Below are positions 42,824 to 51,132 of a DNA stretch of 64,000 bases, in pieces (the first letter of the stretch is position 1; each line of letters starts with the position of its first letter). The DNA lies in the NCBI RefSeq assembly GCF_002080045.1, contig NZ_MUIN01000013.1, positions 728-64,727 of the forward strand, read 5' to 3'. This stretch comes from Pseudomonas sp. Bc-h. GTDB taxonomy: Bacteria > Pseudomonadota > Gammaproteobacteria > Pseudomonadales > Pseudomonadaceae. A program made the position numbers and the translations under genes. A model generated the notes under the pieces. That model saw only the letters and a program-made list of their open reading frames with translations, did not search any database and was not told where the DNA came from.

Positions 42824-44158
42824 ATGTTGCCAACCGAAACACAGCGGCTGATCGAGGAGCACGGGATCAAATACGTGCTGGCCCAGTTCGTCGACATCCA
42901 TGGATCGTCCAAGACTAAATCCGTGCCGGTGTCGGGTCTGGAAATGGTCGCTGAAGACGGTGCAGGGTTCGCCGGTTTCGCCATCTGCGGCATGGGCATG
43001 GAGCCTCATGGCCCTGATTTCATGGCCAAGGGCGATCTATCATCCCTGACCCCGGTGCCATGGCAGAAGGGCTATGGCCGGGTCGTGTGCATCGGTCATG
43101 TGGAGGGCAAACCATGGCCCTACGACAGCCGTTACGTGCTGCAGAAACAGGTCGAGCGCCTCAGCGACCGCGGCTGGACCCTCAACACCGGTCTGGAACC
43201 TGAATTCAGCCTGTTCAAGCGCGATGCCGCCGGTGGACTGCAACTGGTCGACGCCAGCGATTCATTGGACAAACCCTGCTACGACTACAAAGGCCTGTCG
43301 CGCTCCCGTGAGTTCCTCGAGCGCCTGACCGAAGCCTTGCAGCCAGTGGGCTTCGACATCTATCAGATCGACCACGAAGACGCCAACGGCCAGTTCGAGA
43401 TCAATTACACCTACAGCGATGCCATGGAGTCGGCCGACCGATTCACCTTCTTCCGCATGGCCGCCGGCGAGATCGCCAACGACATGGGCATGATCTGCTC
43501 GTTCATGCCCAAGCCCGACCCGAAACGCGCAGGCAACGGCATGCACTTTCACCTGTCGATCGCCAGCGCGACCAACAAGAACCTGTTCCACGACGCCAGC
43601 GACCCGAGCGGCATGGGCCTGTCGAAAATGGCCTATCACTTCGCTGCCGGTCTGCTCGCCCACGGCCCGGCGCTTTGCGCCTTCGCCGCGCCGACCGTCA
43701 ACTCCTACAAGCGTCTGGTAGTCGGCAACTCGCTGTCCGGCGCGACCTGGGCGCCAGCTTTTATCGCATTCGGTTCGAATAACCGCTCGGCCATGGTTCG
43801 CGTGCCCTACGGACGTCTGGAGTTCCGTTTGCCAGACGCTGGTTGCAACCCGTATCTGGTCAGCGCCGCGATCATCGCCGCGGGCCTGGATGGCATCGAT
43901 CGCAAGCTTGAGATCGACAACGTCTGCAACGAGAACCTCTACAAGTTGAGCCTGGAAGAGATCGCCGCACGCGGCATCAAGACCTTGCCGCAATCGCTCA
44001 AGGAAGCCTGCGACGCGCTGGAAGCCGACCCGTTGTTCGCCGAGGTACTGGGCAACGAAATCGTCGGCGAGTTCATCAAGCTCAAACGCATGGAATGGGT
44101 GGAATACAGCCGCCATGTGAGCGATTGGGAAATCAAGCGCTACACCGAATTCTTTTAA
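42824..44158 (+). CDS. gmaS: Gamma-glutamylmethylamide synthetase (type III glutamine synthetase-like, GlnT)
   Basis: Glutamine-synthetase-fold ligase of 444 residues. It has the N-terminal GS beta-grasp (YVLAQFVDIHGSSKTKSVPV), then LEPEFSLFKRD and EDANGQFEINY metal/glutamate ligands, NGMHFHLSI, and AFGSNNRSAMVRVPYGRLEFRLP region residues. In the N-methylglutamate pathway GMAS joins methylamine to glutamate with ATP. Sequence alone cannot exclude ordinary glutamine formation; the adjacent mgsABC and mgdABCD genes favour GMAS. AGGAG precedes the ATG, downstream of a sigma-54 promoter. Confidence 0.85.
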   Translation: MLPTETQRLIEEHGIKYVLAQFVDIHGSSKTKSVPVSGLEMVAEDGAGFAGFAICGMGMEPHGPDFMAKGDLSSLTPVPWQKGYGRVVCIGHVEGKPWPYDSRYVLQKQVERLSDRGWTLNTGLEPEFSLFKRDAAGGLQLVDASDSLDKPCYDYKGLSRSREFLERLTEALQPVGFDIYQIDHEDANGQFEINYTYSDAMESADRFTFFRMAAGEIANDMGMICSFMPKPDPKRAGNGMHFHLSIASATNKNLFHDASDPSGMGLSKMAYHFAAGLLAHGPALCAFAAPTVNSYKRLVVGNSLSGATWAPAFIAFGSNNRSAMVRVPYGRLEFRLPDAGCNPYLVSAAIIAAGLDGIDRKLEIDNVCNENLYKLSLEEIAARGIKTLPQSLKEACDALEADPLFAEVLGNEIVGEFIKLKRMEWVEYSRHVSDWEIKRYTEFF

Positions 44159-44168
44159 AGCAGCGATG

Positions 44169-44262
44169 AGCTGCAAGCCACAAGTCACAAGCAAAAGCAG
44201 CGTTGTGGCGCACATCGAATTTTCTATCCATGCGGTCTGCTTGCAACTTGAAGCTTGCCGCT
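44169..44262. repeat. Imperfect inverted repeat (GCTGCAAGC.CAAG type)
   Basis: GCTGCAAGCCACAAGTCACA and the facing arm TTGCAACTTGAAGCTTGCCG are imperfect inverted copies of a third REP-like family, between gmaS and mgsA. Confidence 0.55.
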
Positions 44263-44287
44263 CCCGAACGAAGTGAGGACTGCCTTT

Positions 44288-45193
44288 ATGTGTGGAATTG
44301 TAGGGCTCTATCTTAAAAACCCGGCGCTGGAATCCCAGCTTGGCAAGCTCTTTGAGCCCATGCTTGCGGCCATGACCGACCGTGGTCCGGACAGTGCCGG
44401 CTTCGCCATTTACGGCGACGAAGTGGGCGACGGCTGGGTCAAGCTGACCTTGCAGGCGACCACTGACAATTACGACTTCAAGGCGCTGGTGTCGGCGCTG
44501 GAAGGCAAGCTTGGCGCATCACTGGACTGGTTCCAGAACGCCAGCGCCATCGTGCTGAAAATCCAGGCTGAAGAGGCCGCCGTGCGCGCCGCGCTGGGTG
44601 AGCTGGCGCCGACCGTGCGCATCATGAGCGCCGGCAAGAGCATCGAAATCCTCAAGGGCATGGGTTTGCCGAAGGAGATTTCCGAGCGTTTCGGCCTGGG
44701 CAGCATGAAGGGCAGCCACATCATCGGCCACACCCGCATGGCCACCGAAAGCGCCGTGACCATGGAAGGCAGCCACCCGTTCTCCACCGGCGCCGACCTG
44801 TGCCTGGTGCACAACGGCTCGTTGTCCAACCACTTCCGTCTGCGTCAGGAACTGCGCCGCGAAGGGATCAACTTCGACACCGAGAACGACACCGAAGTGG
44901 CGGCCGGTTATCTGGCCTGGCGCCTGCAACAGGGCGACTCGCTGAAGACCGCGCTGGACAGTTCGCTGGAAGCGCTCGACGGCTTTTTCACCTTCGCCAT
45001 CGGCACGCGCAACGGCTTTGCGGTGATCCGCGATCCGATTGCCTGTAAGCCGGCGATTCTCGCCGAGACCGATGACTACGTCGCCATGGCTTCGGAATAT
45101 CAGGCGCTGTCGAGCCTGCCGGGCATTGAGAAAGCCAAGGTCTGGGAACCCGTTCCCGCCACCATGTACATCTGGGAACGCGAGTCGGCTTAA
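44288..45193 (+). CDS. mgsA: N-methylglutamate synthase subunit A (class II glutamine amidotransferase, GlxB-like)
   Basis: Class II amidotransferase of 301 residues. The catalytic Cys is residue 2 (MCGIVGLYL), so the start must be 44288, with AGGA upstream, not the 11-codon-longer frame. HTRMATESAVTMEGSHPF, LVHNGSLSNHF and ENDTEVAAGYL match the GltB/PurF-type glutaminase. With MgsB and MgsC it would transfer the methylamino group from gamma-glutamylmethylamide or methylamine to make N-methylglutamate. It follows gmaS by 129 bp, a gap that holds a repeat. Confidence 0.87.
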   Translation: MCGIVGLYLKNPALESQLGKLFEPMLAAMTDRGPDSAGFAIYGDEVGDGWVKLTLQATTDNYDFKALVSALEGKLGASLDWFQNASAIVLKIQAEEAAVRAALGELAPTVRIMSAGKSIEILKGMGLPKEISERFGLGSMKGSHIIGHTRMATESAVTMEGSHPFSTGADLCLVHNGSLSNHFRLRQELRREGINFDTENDTEVAAGYLAWRLQQGDSLKTALDSSLEALDGFFTFAIGTRNGFAVIRDPIACKPAILAETDDYVAMASEYQALSSLPGIEKAKVWEPVPATMYIWERESA

Positions 45194-45204
45194 GGAGCAC
45201 GCAC

Positions 45205-45888
45205 ATGAAAACTATTGATCTATCTACCTCAAGCGTCCGCGATCTCAACCAGGCATTGCACGACCAGGTCAAGAATCTTGAAGAGCGCGAGTGGGTCGTC
45301 ACGCATCCCAACGGCGCCCACAACCTGGCCGTCGGCGTCAACGAAGCGGTGTCCGTGGATATCCAGGGCCACGCCGGTTACTACTGCGCGGGCATGAACC
45401 AGAAGGCGTCGGTCACCGTGCACGGCAACGTCGGCGTCGGCTGCGCCGAAAACATGATGTCGGGCTACGTACGCGTCAAAGGCAGTGCCTCCCAGGCCGC
45501 TGGCGCCACCGCTCACGGCGGTCTGCTGGTGATTGAGGGCGACGCGGGTGCGCGTTGCGGCATTTCCATGAAGGGCATCGATATCGTCGTCGGCGGTAGC
45601 ATCGGCCACATGAGCTGCTTCATGGGCCAGGCCGGACGTTTGGTGGTGTGCGGCGACGCAGGCGATGCACTGGGTGACTCGCTGTACGAGACCAGGATCT
45701 TCGTTAAAGGCAGCGTCGAATCGCTGGGCTCGGACTGCATCGAGAAAGAAATGCGCGCCGAACACATCGAAGAGCTGCAAGCGCTGCTGAACCGCGCCGG
45801 CTTCAACGAAAAAGCCTCGGACTTCAAGCGCTACGGCTCGGCCCGTCAGCTGTACAACTTCAAAGTCGACAACGCCTCCGCGTACTGA
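45205..45888 (+). CDS. mgsB: N-methylglutamate synthase subunit B (GXGXG domain, GlxC-like)
   Basis: Protein of 227 residues made almost only of the GltB C-terminal GXGXG beta-helix: repeated turns such as VQGHAGYYCAGMN-like GHAGYYCAGM, HGNVGVGCAENMMSGYV and EGDAGARCGISMKG. It has no enzyme active site and in glutamate synthase this domain links the two catalytic halves. Start has AAGGAG upstream; it is 11 bp after mgsA. Confidence 0.88.
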   Translation: MKTIDLSTSSVRDLNQALHDQVKNLEEREWVVTHPNGAHNLAVGVNEAVSVDIQGHAGYYCAGMNQKASVTVHGNVGVGCAENMMSGYVRVKGSASQAAGATAHGGLLVIEGDAGARCGISMKGIDIVVGGSIGHMSCFMGQAGRLVVCGDAGDALGDSLYETRIFVKGSVESLGSDCIEKEMRAEHIEELQALLNRAGFNEKASDFKRYGSARQLYNFKVDNASAY

Positions 45889-45903
45889 TTCAGGAGCAAG
45901 ACC

Positions 45904-47238
45904 ATGAGCGATTCCACTACTCCAAAAGCACCGCCAGTACTGCGCGAGTCTGCCACTTTCGATCGCATGACCATCCAGGAAATCCAGCGTGCCGCCGAAA
46001 CCGGCATCTACGACATCCGCGGTGGCGGCACCAAGCGCAAGCTGCCGCATTTCGATGACCTGCTGCTGCTTGGCGCCAGTGTTTCCCGCTACCCGCTGGA
46101 AGGCTACCGCGAAAAATGCGGCACCGACGTGATCCTCGGCAACCGCTTCGCCAAGAAGCCGATCCACCTGAAGATTCCGGTGACCATCGCCGGCATGAGC
46201 TTCGGCGCGCTATCGGCCAACGCCAAGGAAGCCCTGGGCCGTGGCGCGACCATCGCCGGCACGAGCACCACCACCGGTGACGGCGGGATGACCCCTGAAG
46301 AACGCGGACAGTCGCAACATCTGGTGTATCAGTACCTGCCGTCGCGTTATGGCATGAACCCGGACGATCTGCGCAAGGCCGATGCCATCGAAATCGTGCT
46401 GGGGCAAGGCGCTAAACCCGGGGGCGGCGGCATGCTGCTGGGCATGAAAGTCACCGAGCGCGTGGCCGGTATGCGCACCTTGCCAATCGGCGTCGATCAG
46501 CGCTCGGCGTGCCGTCACCCGGACTGGACGGGGCCGGATGACCTGGCGATCAAGATTGCCGAGATCCGCGAAATCACCGATTGGGAAAAGCCGATCTACG
46601 TGAAAATCGGCGCCAGCCGCCCGTACTACGACGTCAAGCTGGCGGTGAAAGCCGGTGCCGATGTGATCGTGCTCGACGGCATGCAAGGCGGCACGGCGGC
46701 GACTCAGGAAGTGTTCATCGAACACGTTGGCATCCCGATTCTGCCGGCCATTCCCCAGGCCGTTCAGGCGCTGCAAGAGATGGGCATGCACCGCAAAGTG
46801 CAGCTGATCGTCTCCGGTGGTATCCGCAACGGTGCAGACGTGGCCAAGGCCATGGCGTTGGGTGCTGATGCCGTCGCCATCGGTACGGCGGCATTGATCG
46901 CACTGGGCGACAACCATCCGCGGCTGGACGAAGAACTGAAGAAAATCGGCTCAGCCGCCGGATTCTATGACGACTGGCAGAACGGCCGCGACCCTGCGGG
47001 CATCACCACCCAGGACCCGGAACTGTCGAAACGTCTGGACCCGGTAGAAGGCGGGCGCAGGTTGGCCAACTATTTGCGTGTATTGGTCCTGGAAGCACAA
47101 ACCATGGCCCGTGCTTGCGGCAAGTCCCACCTGCATAACCTCGACCCCGAGGATCTGGTGGCGCTGACCGTGGAATCGGCGGCCATGGCCCGGGTGCCAC
47201 TGGCAGGGACTTCGTGGATTCCGGGGACGCAGTACTAA
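45904..47238 (+). CDS. mgsC: N-methylglutamate synthase subunit C (glutamate synthase-like, GlxD)
   Basis: FMN-dependent glutamate-synthase-type TIM barrel of 444 residues. It has the core IAGMSFGALSANAKEALGRG, GQGAKPGGGGMLLGMKV, VIVLDGMQGGTAATQEV and LIVSGGIRNGADVAKAMALG (FMN phosphate site). It should perform the reductive or transfer half of N-methylglutamate formation with MgsA and MgsB. It starts 15 bp after mgsB with CAGGAGC upstream. Together the three genes correspond to a glutamate synthase large subunit split into separate polypeptides. Confidence 0.9.
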   Translation: MSDSTTPKAPPVLRESATFDRMTIQEIQRAAETGIYDIRGGGTKRKLPHFDDLLLLGASVSRYPLEGYREKCGTDVILGNRFAKKPIHLKIPVTIAGMSFGALSANAKEALGRGATIAGTSTTTGDGGMTPEERGQSQHLVYQYLPSRYGMNPDDLRKADAIEIVLGQGAKPGGGGMLLGMKVTERVAGMRTLPIGVDQRSACRHPDWTGPDDLAIKIAEIREITDWEKPIYVKIGASRPYYDVKLAVKAGADVIVLDGMQGGTAATQEVFIEHVGIPILPAIPQAVQALQEMGMHRKVQLIVSGGIRNGADVAKAMALGADAVAIGTAALIALGDNHPRLDEELKKIGSAAGFYDDWQNGRDPAGITTQDPELSKRLDPVEGGRRLANYLRVLVLEAQTMARACGKSHLHNLDPEDLVALTVESAAMARVPLAGTSWIPGTQY

Positions 47239-47260
47239 GCAATCACTGCGCGCGACGCCC

Positions 47261-47329
47261 TGTAGCAGTCCGGCTTGCCGGCGGCAGCGATCTTGATGAC
47301 GCCACCGCCGGCAAGCCGTGCTGCTACAG
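47261..47329. repeat. REP element (GTAGCAGT type)
   Basis: Arms TGTAGCAGTCCGGCTTGCCG and CGGCAAGCCGTGCTGCTACA between mgsC and the Amt gene. It is the cleanest copy of this family here. Confidence 0.82.
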
Positions 47330-47447
47330 AGGCCATTTTCCGTCGGTCATTTTTTGTTTTGTCCATCTCAAGAGGCCAGCAAGGCCCGACGTTTCATCAC
47401 ATCGCTATCTGCCAGACACTTTTCCATTCATTGCAGGAGCTTCGAAA

Positions 47448-48773
47448 ATGGTTAACCGTCTACCCGGCAAATCCCTTCTTTCATTACTGGCGCTCAGCGC
47501 TTTCGTTCCTCTGGCCCATGCGGCCGACGCCCCGACACTCAACACCGGCAGCACGGCCTGGATGGTCACCGCCGCCGTACTGGTGCTGTTCATGTGCCTG
47601 CCAGGTCTGGCGCTGTTCTACGGCGGTCTGGTTCGGGCCAAGAATATGCTTTCGCTGTTCACCCAGTGCTTCGGCGTTGCCGGGCTGGTTGGCGTGCTTT
47701 GGGTGATCTATGGCTACAGCATGGTGGTGGACACCACCAACATGGTCGAGGGGCAGGTGAGTTTCAACAGCTTCGTCGGTGGCTTGAGCCGCGCGTTTCT
47801 GGCGGGCATGACGCCTGAAAGCCTGGTCGGCGACATTCCGGAGGGCGTGTTCGTGACCTTCCAGATGACCTTCGCCATCATCACCCCGGCGCTGATTGCC
47901 GGTGCATTCGCCGAACGCATGAAGTTCTCCGCTGCGCTGCTGTTCATGGCGATCTGGTTCACCCTGGTGTACGCGCCGGTTGCGCACATGGTCTGGGGCG
48001 GGGCGGGCGCCTTGATGCACAACTGGGGCGTGCTGGACTTCGCTGGCGGCACAGCGGTGCACATCAACGCGGGCGTCGCGGCGCTGGCGGCCTGCCTGAT
48101 GCTGGGCAAGCGCAAAGGCTACGTAAACGCACCGATGCCTGCGCATAACCTGAGCCTGACCATGGTCGGTGCGGCGATGCTGTGGGTTGGCTGGTTCGGT
48201 TTCAACATCGGTTCCGGCGGCGGCCTGAACGGGTTGTCGGGCATCGTCATGCTCAACACCCAACTGGGCGCGTGCGCCGGTATTCTGGGCTGGATGTTCA
48301 CCGAGTGGTTCAAGGTCGGTAAACCGAGTGCTCTGGGTCTGGCGAGCGGTGCACTGGCGGGTCTGGTCGGCATCACCCCGGCATGCGCCTATGTCGGTGT
48401 TGGCGGTGCGTTGGCCATCGGCCTGTTGTGCGGCGTGTTCTGCTACCTGAGCGTGACCGTGCTGAAAAAGCGCTTTGGCTACGACGATAGCCTCGACGTG
48501 TTCGGCCTGCACGGCATCGGCGGTATGATCGGTGCGGTGTTGACCGGCGTGTTCTGCGTGCCGTCGCTGGGCGGTCTGGTTGAAGGCGTGACACTGGGAG
48601 GACAGGTTATCGCGCAGATCAAAGGCGTAGCGTTCACCACGGTTTATTGCTTCGCAGTCAGCTGGGTGATTCTCAAGGTGGTCAAGGCCGTCGTGGGCTT
48701 GCGCGCCGATGAGCATGTCGAAGAAATGGGTCTGGACCTAGCCGAGCACAACGAGAGTGCTTACAACCACTAA
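47448..48773 (+). CDS. amtB: Ammonium/methylammonium transporter (Amt family)
   Basis: Amt channel of 441 residues with an N-terminal signal peptide (to about HAADA, residue 27) and 11 membrane helices. The pore twin histidines are present in PVAHMVWGGAG and VFGLHGIGGMIGA. The start at 47448 (MVNRLPGKSL) has GCAGGAGC upstream; the open frame before it is rejected. It follows mgsC in the same direction across a REP element. As it ends a methylamine operon, methylammonium uptake is a reasonable reading, though Amt proteins carry ammonium as well. No GlnK gene is adjacent. Confidence 0.92.
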   Translation: MVNRLPGKSLLSLLALSAFVPLAHAADAPTLNTGSTAWMVTAAVLVLFMCLPGLALFYGGLVRAKNMLSLFTQCFGVAGLVGVLWVIYGYSMVVDTTNMVEGQVSFNSFVGGLSRAFLAGMTPESLVGDIPEGVFVTFQMTFAIITPALIAGAFAERMKFSAALLFMAIWFTLVYAPVAHMVWGGAGALMHNWGVLDFAGGTAVHINAGVAALAACLMLGKRKGYVNAPMPAHNLSLTMVGAAMLWVGWFGFNIGSGGGLNGLSGIVMLNTQLGACAGILGWMFTEWFKVGKPSALGLASGALAGLVGITPACAYVGVGGALAIGLLCGVFCYLSVTVLKKRFGYDDSLDVFGLHGIGGMIGAVLTGVFCVPSLGGLVEGVTLGGQVIAQIKGVAFTTVYCFAVSWVILKVVKAVVGLRADEHVEEMGLDLAEHNESAYNH

Positions 48774-48790
48774 GCCGGACTTGCGCATTA

Positions 48791-48896
48791 ATCGTTCCCA
48801 CGCTCTGCATGGGAATGCCGCTCAGAACGCTCTGCGTCCGCTGTTGTGACGCGGAGCGTCACGGGATGGGTGCCCACGCAGAGCGTGGGCACGATC
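48791..48896. repeat. Long palindromic repeat, copy 3
   Basis: Ends ATCGTTCCCACGCTCTGCAT and CGCAGAGCGTGGGCACGAT, same family as copies at 41600, 41761, 48984 and 62186. Confidence 0.83.
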
Positions 48897-48900
48897 ACGT

Positions 48901-48965
48901 GTAGCAGCACGGCTTGCTGCCTGGGCGATTCCGAGGGCGCCACCGCCGGCAAGCCGACTGCTACA
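48901..48965. repeat. REP element (GTAGCAGC type)
   Basis: GTAGCAGCACGGCTTGCTGC paired with CAAGCCGACTGCTAC. It is sandwiched between two long palindromic repeats, so the 342-bp gap between the Amt and LLM genes is almost wholly repeat. Confidence 0.78.
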
Positions 48966-48983
48966 GATGTGTGTATGCCGTTA

Positions 48984-49090
48984 GATCGTACCCACGCTCT
49001 GCGTGGGAATGCCGCTCCGGGCGCTCTGCGTCCGCTGTTGGTGACGCGGAGCGTCACGGGATGCATGCCCACGCGGAGCCTGGGCACGAT
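48984..49090. repeat. Long palindromic repeat, copy 4
   Basis: Ends GATCGTACCCACGCTCTGCG and CGCGGAGCCTGGGCACGATC; same family as copies 1-3 and 5. Confidence 0.82.
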
Positions 49091-49115
49091 CGATATCAAG
49101 ATCAACAATGTTCAA

Positions 49116-50153
49116 TCAACGGAACGCGGGCACCACGTGCTTGATGAACAACTCAAGGGACTTCTTCTTCTCGGCGTGGGGCAGGCTGTTGTCGCACCAG
49201 AAGCTGAACTCGTCGACGCCCAGTTCCTGGTAGTACTTGATGCGCGGGATGATCTCTTCCGGGGTGCCGATCATGGCCGTCTTGTGCAGGCTTTCGAGGG
49301 CGAACTCGGGGCGCTCGGCAAACTTCTCTTCAGGGCTTGGCGCGAGGAAACCATTGACCGGCGTGGTCTTGTTGCCGAACCAGGCATCGAAGGTGCGGTA
49401 GAACTTCGAGATCGCCTTGGCGCCGACTTTCCAGCCTTCCGGATCGTTCTCTGCGTGGACATGGGTGTGACGCAGCACCATCAACTGAGGGCGTGGCACG
49501 TCCGGGTTGTTGGCCAGTGCGGTTTCGAACTTGTTCTTCAGGTCGACGACTTCTTCATCGCCCTTCATCAGCGGGGTGACCATCACGTTGCAGCCGTTGG
49601 CCACCGCGAAATTATGCGAATCCGGGTCGCGGGCGGCGATCCACATCGGCGGAGTGCGCACCGGTTTCGGCACGCTGGTGGAGGTGGGGAATTTCCAGAT
49701 CTCGCCGTCGTGGGCGTAGTCGCCCTGCCACAGCGCCTTGACCACCGGGACCATTTCACGCAGCGCCTGACCGCCAGAAGACGCAGGCATGCCGCCGGCC
49801 ATGCGGTCGAACTCGACCTGGTAGGCGCCGCGCGCCAGACCCACTTCCATGCGCCCGGTACTGATCACGTCCAGCAGTGCGCATTCACCGGCCACCCGCA
49901 GCGGGTGCCAGAACGGCGCGATGATGGTGCCGGCGCCCAGATGAATTGTCGTGGTTTTGCCGGCCAGATACGCCAGCAGCGGCATAGGGCTCGGCGAAAT
50001 GGTGTATTCCATGGCGTGGTGTTCGCCGATCCACACAGTGCTGAAGCCGCCTTTTTCGGCCATCAGCGTCAACTCGGTCAGGTCTTCGAACAGCTGCCGG
50101 TGGCTGACGGATTCATCCCAGCGTTCCATGTGCACGAACAACGAAAATTTCAT
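49116..50153 (-). CDS. Luciferase-like (LLM class) flavin-dependent monooxygenase
   Basis: TIM-barrel flavin monooxygenase of 345 residues of the bacterial luciferase family. It has FSTVWIGEHHAMEYTISPSP at residues ~39-58, IHLGAGTIIAPFWHPLRVAGE, and TGRMEVGLARGAYQVEFDRM. It needs reduced FMN from a reductase, and the gene directly upstream (50254-50739) encodes one. GAGGTAAG precedes the ATG. The CGGTATACCG operator lies 54 bp upstream. It is not close to RutA or SsuD as I know them, and the substrate is unknown; nearby uptake systems suggest a nitrogenous organic compound. Confidence 0.85.
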   Translation of the reverse strand: MKFSLFVHMERWDESVSHRQLFEDLTELTLMAEKGGFSTVWIGEHHAMEYTISPSPMPLLAYLAGKTTTIHLGAGTIIAPFWHPLRVAGECALLDVISTGRMEVGLARGAYQVEFDRMAGGMPASSGGQALREMVPVVKALWQGDYAHDGEIWKFPTSTSVPKPVRTPPMWIAARDPDSHNFAVANGCNVMVTPLMKGDEEVVDLKNKFETALANNPDVPRPQLMVLRHTHVHAENDPEGWKVGAKAISKFYRTFDAWFGNKTTPVNGFLAPSPEEKFAERPEFALESLHKTAMIGTPEEIIPRIKYYQELGVDEFSFWCDNSLPHAEKKKSLELFIKHVVPAFR

Positions 50154-50206
50154 GACGCTTACCTCAGATTTTTCTTACCGCTCGATCAAGAGCAGTCAGG
50201 CGTTTT

Positions 50207-50220
50207 CGGTATACCGTAAT
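50207..50220. promoter_or_regulatory. GTATAC operator, site 1 (LLM monooxygenase)
   Basis: CGGTATACCGTAAT, a 10-bp dyad with a TAAT extension, lies 54 bp upstream of the monooxygenase start. It fits the FadR-subfamily GntR operator pattern (t.GTa.tAC.a). Confidence 0.6.
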
Positions 50221-50253
50221 ACTTTGTGTCGTGGATCTTCAAGTGCCTACAGA

Positions 50254-50739
50254 TCAGGCCAGAACGGGCAGGGCGCCCATCTTTCCTCGGCAATACACCA
50301 TGGGGCTCGCAGGCTGTTCGGGAAGGATCAGGTTCTTCACCGCGCCGACCATGATCGCGTGATCACCGCCTTCGTACTCGCGCCACAGCTCGCATTCGAT
50401 GATCGCCGTCGCGTTCGCCAGCAGAGGGTTACCCAGTTCGCTCAAGGTCCACTCGATGCCGGCGGCCTTGTCCTTGCCTTTGCGGGCGAAGGCGTAGGCC
50501 TCGCTCTGCTGGGTGCCGGACAACAGGTGAATGGCGAAGCGCTTGTTCTTGATCAGCGTCGGGTAGGAATCGGAGCTGTAGTTGGGGCAGAACAGCACCA
50601 GAGGCGGGTCCATCGACAACGAGCTGAAAGCACTGGCGGTCAGGCCGACCACTTCACCGTCGTCATTGAGGGTGGTGATCACCGTGACGCCGGAAGGGAA
50701 GGAGCCCATGACGTTTTTATAGGCGTTTGCGTCGATCAT
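50254..50739 (-). CDS. NAD(P)H:flavin reductase
   Basis: Flavin reductase-like FMN-binding protein of 161 residues, the usual size for the small component of two-component monooxygenases. The N-terminal GSFPSGVTVITTLNDDGEVV and GLTASAFSSLSMDPPLVLFC motifs are diagnostic, with HAIMVGAVKN near the C-terminus. It should feed FMNH2 to the LLM enzyme encoded 100 bp downstream. It is strongly similar at its C-terminus to the truncated reductase at the right end of the window. Operator site 2 lies about 65 bp upstream. Confidence 0.9.
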   Translation of the reverse strand: MIDANAYKNVMGSFPSGVTVITTLNDDGEVVGLTASAFSSLSMDPPLVLFCPNYSSDSYPTLIKNKRFAIHLLSGTQQSEAYAFARKGKDKAAGIEWTLSELGNPLLANATAIIECELWREYEGGDHAIMVGAVKNLILPEQPASPMVYCRGKMGALPVLA

Positions 50740-50801
50740 TTTGCTACCTCTGCGGTCGGTGGCCGGGGTGTAAAGCAGTCAGCCGGTTTTTATGTGTCTG
50801 A

Positions 50802-50817
50802 TGGTATACCGTAATAC
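50802..50817. promoter_or_regulatory. GTATAC operator, site 2 (flavin reductase)
   Basis: TGGTATACCGTAATAC upstream of the flavin reductase, in the divergent region shared with the NCS1 permease. Confidence 0.62.
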
Positions 50818-50960
50818 TAATCGTGCAAGTGTTTTTCTTTTGTGCAGGCTGATTGGCGGTACTCGATAAACGGCTCAGGGCCCTTGTAGAGCGGCGGTTC
50901 AGACGGTGCTGAACCGGTTTTTCCAGCGACGTCTGAGTCTTGCCATCCGCACAAAATATG

Positions 50961-50997
50961 CGGCGAGATGGTTGTAAATTGTTGGCATACCATAATA
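50961..50997 (+). promoter_or_regulatory. GTATAC-type operator, site 3, with weak sigma-54-like boxes (permease)
   Basis: TGGCATACCATAATA (50983-50997) precedes the permease. Six bases before it ends CGGCGAGATGGTTGTA, which has the -24 GG but GT rather than GC at -12. The spacing equals that at site 4, where the boxes are better. Confidence 0.42.
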
Positions 50998-51132
50998 TGG
51001 TTGTGTGGCTCGTGAGTGCAGGGAAGTGTTTGCGGCGTTGAAGGCGCCACGGTGGCTCGAGAGTTGCAGTGGCGCTTCATGGTTTTAGCTCGGCAAGAAC
51101 ACAAGAACAAAGACAAGCACTCAGGCGAGACG

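Noticed and set aside
49116..50739. Rut pyrimidine pathway (RutA/RutF)
   Set aside because: LLM enzyme plus reductase and a nucleobase-type permease recall rut, but the LLM sequence differs from RutA and rutB-E homologues are missing.
51001..51020. Sigma-54 promoter from TGGCTCGTGAGTGCA before the permease
   Set aside because: The spacing between GG and GC is one base short and it lies downstream of the operator rather than before it.
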